In this document: piece by piece, positions 61,128-64,000 of the stretch
Layout of the letters: each line of letters opens with the position of its first letter
Numbering within the stretch: the first letter of the stretch is position 1
Assembly: GCA_035710515.1 (NCBI GenBank)
Contig: DASTDE010000001.1
Coordinates: forward strand, 620,001 to 684,000
From: Candidatus Rubrimentiphilum sp.
Lineage (GTDB): Bacteria > Vulcanimicrobiota > Vulcanimicrobiia > Vulcanimicrobiales > Vulcanimicrobiaceae
Length of the DNA: 64,000 nucleotides
Reading direction: 5' to 3'
Notes under the pieces: model-generated
Databases searched by the model: none
What the model was told of the DNA's origin: nothing
What the model saw: only the letters and a program-made list of their open reading frames with translations
Translations under genes and position numbers: made by a program

Positions 61128-61168
61128 TGTCATCCTGAGGTATCGAAGGACCCTGAGGTAACGAAGGG
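61128..61168 (+). repeat. interspersed repeat after the secreted protein gene
   Basis: 41-base copy, TGTCATCCTGAGGTATCGAA then CCTGAGGTAACGAAGGG, 3 bases beyond the TAA stop. Confidence 0.95.
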
Positions 61169-61204
61169 TAAGCCCCCAGGCCCGCTATTGGAGAGCGGTT
61201 ATAT

Positions 61205-61396
61205 ATGGCTAGAAAGACTATTGATTGCCGCGAGTTCCCGAGCGACAGCAAGTGCACGATCGCGATTGCGGCCGACACCGAAGAAGAGTTGATGGACTCC
61301 GCCGTAACGCATGCGACCAGAAAGCACGGCCATCAAGACACGCCCGAACTGCGCGCGCAAATTCGCGCCAGCATTAAAGAAGGCGCCCTAGCCTAA
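61205..61396 (+). CDS. DUF1059 family small protein
   Basis: 63 residues. KTIDCREFPSDSKCTIAIAADTEEELMDSAVTHATRKHGHQDTPELRAQIRASIKEG fits the DUF1059 pattern, with a Cys pair in DCREFPSDSKC and a final helix ending IRASIKE. Small, cytoplasmic, function unknown. It is flanked by a repeat and converges on the penicillin-binding-protein gene with 7 bases between. Confidence 0.85.
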   Translation: MARKTIDCREFPSDSKCTIAIAADTEEELMDSAVTHATRKHGHQDTPELRAQIRASIKEGALA

Positions 61397-61403
61397 GACC
61401 CGG

Positions 61404-62993
61404 CTAGTAACCCTGCTGGATCGCCGCCGCGATCGTGGAGAGGTCGCGGTCGACGCCGCTAAACGTTTCCATCATGCCTTGCTGGCCGATGGGAACGTCG
61501 TTAACAAACACGCCGTAAATGAGCTGCTTGCCGCTCTTTGCGTCAATGTAGCCTACTTCGGTTTTTGCTGAAATGTAGACTTGACCGGACGGTGATGCCG
61601 CGATCTGTGTCCCGTCTTTCGCGCGAATGTGGCCGGCCACGGGTGTGCCGGCCTGATTTTCGGCCTGCGTACCATCCACGCCCATAATGGACATGCCGTC
61701 GTGCACGTATTTGCCCCATGGCACGCCGAGCAGGCTGCGTAGCACTGCCGCTTCATCGGCCGGCGAGGTGCGGATCATGTCACCGGTGCCGGCTCCTTCG
61801 AACACGATCGTACTTTCCGGCGACACGCCCAGGTTTTTAATCGTCTTGAGCTCTGGACCCAGCCCGTCGGCACAGTCGCGGCTGCCGCTTTTTACAGCTA
61901 GCAAGCACACCATCAAGTCCGCTCCGCGATTGTAACTAACTTTCAAAATCACCTTCACGAATTCGGAGAGCGGCGGCGAAACGTGTTCGGCGACCATGCG
62001 CGCGCGGCGGTAGTCTTTCGGCAAGATGTGCGTGGGATTCGAACCGGAAGCAAACGCGGTAATCGTGACGCCTGCGCGGCGCAGCGCTTCCATGAACGCG
62101 ATGCGCGCGAAGTCGGCCGGTTTTTGGATATACCAAATCGTCAGGCTCGGTTTTGCGCCGGCCGCGACCGCACCGCTGACGTGCAGCGTGCCGTTCGCAT
62201 CCGCTTTTACGCTCAACGGTTTTGCTTGTGCGGCGTTCGCAACGGTCATAACATCCGAGGCAAGGCGCATCGTTCCGATCTTCGGACGCCAGTCAACGAC
62301 CGCAGCCTGTCCGACGCTTGAAGGTGCAGCGGTGATGTCGACGACGTTTTCGTTAATCCAGATCGGTGCCATGACGCCGTTGGGCCAGCCGTCGTAGTTG
62401 TTGAAGAGCCGGTCATCGATCGCAACGTCGCCGATGATCGTGCTGATACCGGCCGCTCGAACTTGTCGCGCCAACTGGTTAAAGACCGAAAGCGGATCGG
62501 AGTTCTTCAGAAGTGCCGGGCCGGCAAGCCCGACGTCTCCGTAGTTGTGATCGATCTCCGGGAAGTTGTTGAACGCGAGCGTGCCGTTGGATTGCTCGCG
62601 CAGACCGAAACTAAAGTCGCCGGATGCGACGAGGATCAAATGTCCGGCCAGGATGCCGCCGCGAGGCACGCTCGTTGCGTAGACCGGGGTGCGGAAGCGA
62701 TAGTCCGGACCGAACGCTTTCAGGGCTGCCGTCGTGCTGTACACTTTCATGATCGAGCCGGGCACAAACATGCCGGCGCCCTCGCGGTCGATGAGCTTCT
62801 CGCCGGTTGACGGATCGACGACGACGATTCCCCACCGGCTGTGTGTGTATGCCGGCTTGGATGTGATCTGCGCGATGGCGTCATCAACGCTTTTCGGGAC
62901 GGGGGAGCCGAGCGAGCCGCTCAGGTTACTGCATCCGGCCGCGGCCAGCAATCCGGTTACGACGCAAGCAAAAAGGAATGGCCGGTGATGCAT
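61404..62993 (-). CDS. D-alanyl-D-alanine carboxypeptidase/endopeptidase, PBP4-like (S13)
   Basis: 529 residues. A lipobox (AAGC, C21) makes it a lipoprotein. SxxK motif: S80 and K83 in VPGSIMK. The S13 insert with GISTIIGDVAIDDRLFNN is present. SxN appears as SYNRGADLM, and KTG as KDGTQI, near normal for this subfamily. Cuts stem-peptide crosslinks or terminal D-Ala in the periplasm. The KDG variant is seen in other PBP4 homologues only occasionally, so activity should be checked. Its start is 56 bases from the structured-RNA terminator. Confidence 0.88.
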   Translation of the reverse strand: MHHRPFLFACVVTGLLAAAGCSNLSGSLGSPVPKSVDDAIAQITSKPAYTHSRWGIVVVDPSTGEKLIDREGAGMFVPGSIMKVYSTTAALKAFGPDYRFRTPVYATSVPRGGILAGHLILVASGDFSFGLREQSNGTLAFNNFPEIDHNYGDVGLAGPALLKNSDPLSVFNQLARQVRAAGISTIIGDVAIDDRLFNNYDGWPNGVMAPIWINENVVDITAAPSSVGQAAVVDWRPKIGTMRLASDVMTVANAAQAKPLSVKADANGTLHVSGAVAAGAKPSLTIWYIQKPADFARIAFMEALRRAGVTITAFASGSNPTHILPKDYRRARMVAEHVSPPLSEFVKVILKVSYNRGADLMVCLLAVKSGSRDCADGLGPELKTIKNLGVSPESTIVFEGAGTGDMIRTSPADEAAVLRSLLGVPWGKYVHDGMSIMGVDGTQAENQAGTPVAGHIRAKDGTQIAASPSGQVYISAKTEVGYIDAKSGKQLIYGVFVNDVPIGQQGMMETFSGVDRDLSTIAAAIQQGY

Positions 62994-63049
62994 AAGCGTA
63001 CCTCCACTAGAGGCGTTGGTCTAAGTGAATGTCACGCCCTTCGAAATAG

Positions 63050-63079
63050 AACAAGGCGCTCGTCGATGAGCGCCTTGTT
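63050..63079 (-). terminator. long perfect hairpin, probable end of the structured RNA
   Basis: AACAAGGCGCTC (63050-63061) and its exact complement (63068-63079) enclose a 6-base loop: a 12-base-pair stem. On the minus strand TTCTATTT follows. Direction is inferred from that and the RNA upstream. Confidence 0.65.
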
Positions 63080-63081
63080 GA

Positions 63082-63236
63082 TGGTGTGATACGGACGCGA
63101 AACCCCACTCACACGGTATCACACCACCTTACCGAGAGCCAAGCCCCCGGGCTGGAACGTGCGAGAATCGAACTCGCGGCACCGTGGGGTTTCGCGCCCG
63201 GTGTCGACACCATCGAAACGTCCCAGCGTTGGCTCT
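63082..63236 (-). ncRNA. structured RNA with tRNA-like T-arm and tmRNA-like core
   Basis: On the minus strand GGGACGT (63224-63218) pairs with ACGTTCC (63160-63154), and the T-arm GCGAG-TTCGATT-CTCGC (63177-63161) precedes it, a 72-base tRNA-sized unit (63153-63224). The acceptor helix extends to 10 pairs and a second outer stem (63136-63142 with 63229-63235) encloses it. There is no D-arm or anticodon loop; instead the centre GGTGTCGACACC, then GCGAAACCCC recalls the 5' domain of tmRNA. A second hairpin (63082-63126) has a 23-base loop with 13 bases (63096-63108) exactly complementary to 63184-63196 in the core. No coding function. Identity unknown. Confidence 0.55.
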
Positions 63237-63264
63237 TTCACGACACGCTCGCTAATTGACAAGG

Positions 63265-63337
63265 CCTCGCGGGCCTCGACGGGCTCGGCCGTGCCCTTCG
63301 ATTCCTCAGGATGACATCCCGACGGGCTCACCATGAC
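63265..63337 (-). repeat. interspersed repeats, reverse orientation, before the propeller gene
   Basis: Two reverse pieces. On the minus strand one begins TGTCATGGTGAGCCCGTCGG and the next TGTCATCCTGAGGAATCGAA, with GCCGAGCCCGTCGAGGCCC. It fills most of the gap between the structured RNA and the gene at 63380. Confidence 0.8.
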
Positions 63338-63379
63338 AAATGGCGGGCCATGGCCTGGAGGACGACTAAACCTCGCTCT

Positions 63380-64000
63380 ATGAAGCGCCTTTTTGCCGTC
63401 GCCCTGATAGGGGTATTTCTCGCTCCGATCGCCACCGCTCCGACGTCAGCCCAGGCCGCCAGCCCGGCGGCTGCCGATACCACAAGCCCCACGCAAAAAC
63501 TCATGAGTAAGCTCCAGTGGCGCAGCATCGGGCCGTTCATCGGCGGACGGGTCGTCGCGATCGTGGGCGTGCCGAGCGAGCCGAGCCTGTTTTACATGGG
63601 CGGCGTGCAAGGCGGCGTGTGGCGCAGCAGCAATTACGGCACGAGCTGGGAGAACCTCACCGACGGCAAGTCCGGATTCGGGATGAACGCTTACAGCATC
63701 GGCGCGCTCGCGGTCGCGCCTTCGAATCCGAAAATCATCTACGCGGGAACCGGCGAGTCCGACCTGCGCGGCGATTTCTCGACCGGCGACGGCATCTACA
63801 AAACGACCGACGCCGGCAAAACCTGGGCATACGCGGGCCTGCGCGACACGCACACGACGACCGCGCTTGCGATCGATCCGCGCGATCCGAACGTGGTCTA
63901 CGCAAGCTCGATGGGGCACGTGTTCGCGCCCAACGCCGAGCGGGGCGTCTTCAAAACGACCGACGGCGGCAAGACGTGGACCAAAGTGTTGTTCGTGGAC
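63380..64000 (+). CDS. secreted BNR/VPS10-type beta-propeller protein (5' part)
   Basis: The gene runs off the window; 207 codons are visible from ATG 63380. Signal peptide MKRLFAVALIGVFLAPIATAPTSAQAA. FIGGRVVAIVGVPSEPSLFYMGGVQGGVWRSSNYGTSWENLTDG, then GDGIYKTTDAGKTW and GVFKTTDGGKTW are Asp-box/BNR-like repeats of the sortilin or sialidase-type propeller, as in large glycosyl-hydrolase-annotated exported proteins of unknown specificity. Likely 800-1000 residues in full. Confidence 0.85.
   Translation, partial: MKRLFAVALIGVFLAPIATAPTSAQAASPAAADTTSPTQKLMSKLQWRSIGPFIGGRVVAIVGVPSEPSLFYMGGVQGGVWRSSNYGTSWENLTDGKSGFGMNAYSIGALAVAPSNPKIIYAGTGESDLRGDFSTGDGIYKTTDAGKTWAYAGLRDTHTTTALAIDPRDPNVVYASSMGHVFAPNAERGVFKTTDGGKTWTKVLFVD

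Noticed and set aside
63153-63224. Canonical tRNA call
   Set aside because: Acceptor and T-arm fit, but no D-stem, no U33-anticodon-purine loop and no 5-base anticodon stem with a 7-base loop can be formed.

Overview
The window is a GC-rich, gene-dense stretch of bacterial chromosome with short intergenic gaps, many 1-8 base gene overlaps and frequent GTG and TTG starts. A chaperone-usher pair, a TonB-dependent receptor and several lipoproteins indicate a two-membrane cell. Gene content, an archaeal-type PurP and dense short interspersed repeats suggest an uncultivated soil lineage such as Eremiobacterota (WPS-2). That placement is inference; no rRNA is present to fix it.

Layout. 0-6 kb: small zinc-ribbon proteins, a secreted metalloprotease, a beta-lactamase-fold hydrolase and two small secreted proteins. 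6-12 kb: a divergent locus with a three-gene operon ending in a TPR-CHAT protease facing a membrane CHASE2 protein. 12-16 kb: a polytopic membrane protein, two tandem HNH endonucleases and two tRNAs (Glu, Gln). 16-24 kb: nucleotidyltransferase, YceI, phosphoesterase, a glycosyltransferase pair and the PcrA helicase. 24.6-28.5 kb: dapB-asd-lysC-dapA (aspartate to diaminopimelate). 28.6-31.8 kb: WecG-type glycosyltransferase, sugar nucleotidyltransferase, hydrolase, ComF. 31.8-38.8 kb: riboflavin genes ribD-ribE and an HTH-RibBA fusion with ribH, separated by a thioesterase and two dehydrogenases. 39-44 kb: mtnA, amine oxidase, a Tat-exported carbonic anhydrase, holA. 43.2-48.8 kb: purB, a PAICS-like purC fusion, purL, purQ. 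49.4-56.8 kb: chaperone, usher, TonB receptor, histidine kinase and response regulator. 56.9-64 kb: amidohydrolase, a divergent purS with purP, a PBP4-type peptidase, a structured RNA and the start of a beta-propeller protein.

The purine genes at 43-48 kb and 58-60 kb complement each other: FGAR amidotransferase needs PurL, PurQ and PurS, and PurS sits 10 kb away beside PurP, which does the formylation step in archaea. The main unusual signals are the XRE-HTH fused to RibBA with a palindrome in its own promoter, the CHAT/CHASE2 locus, the degenerate PurE-like domain on PurC, a 41-base repeat that is translated in frame inside core enzymes or supplies their stop codons, and a tRNA-like/tmRNA-like structured RNA near 63.1 kb.
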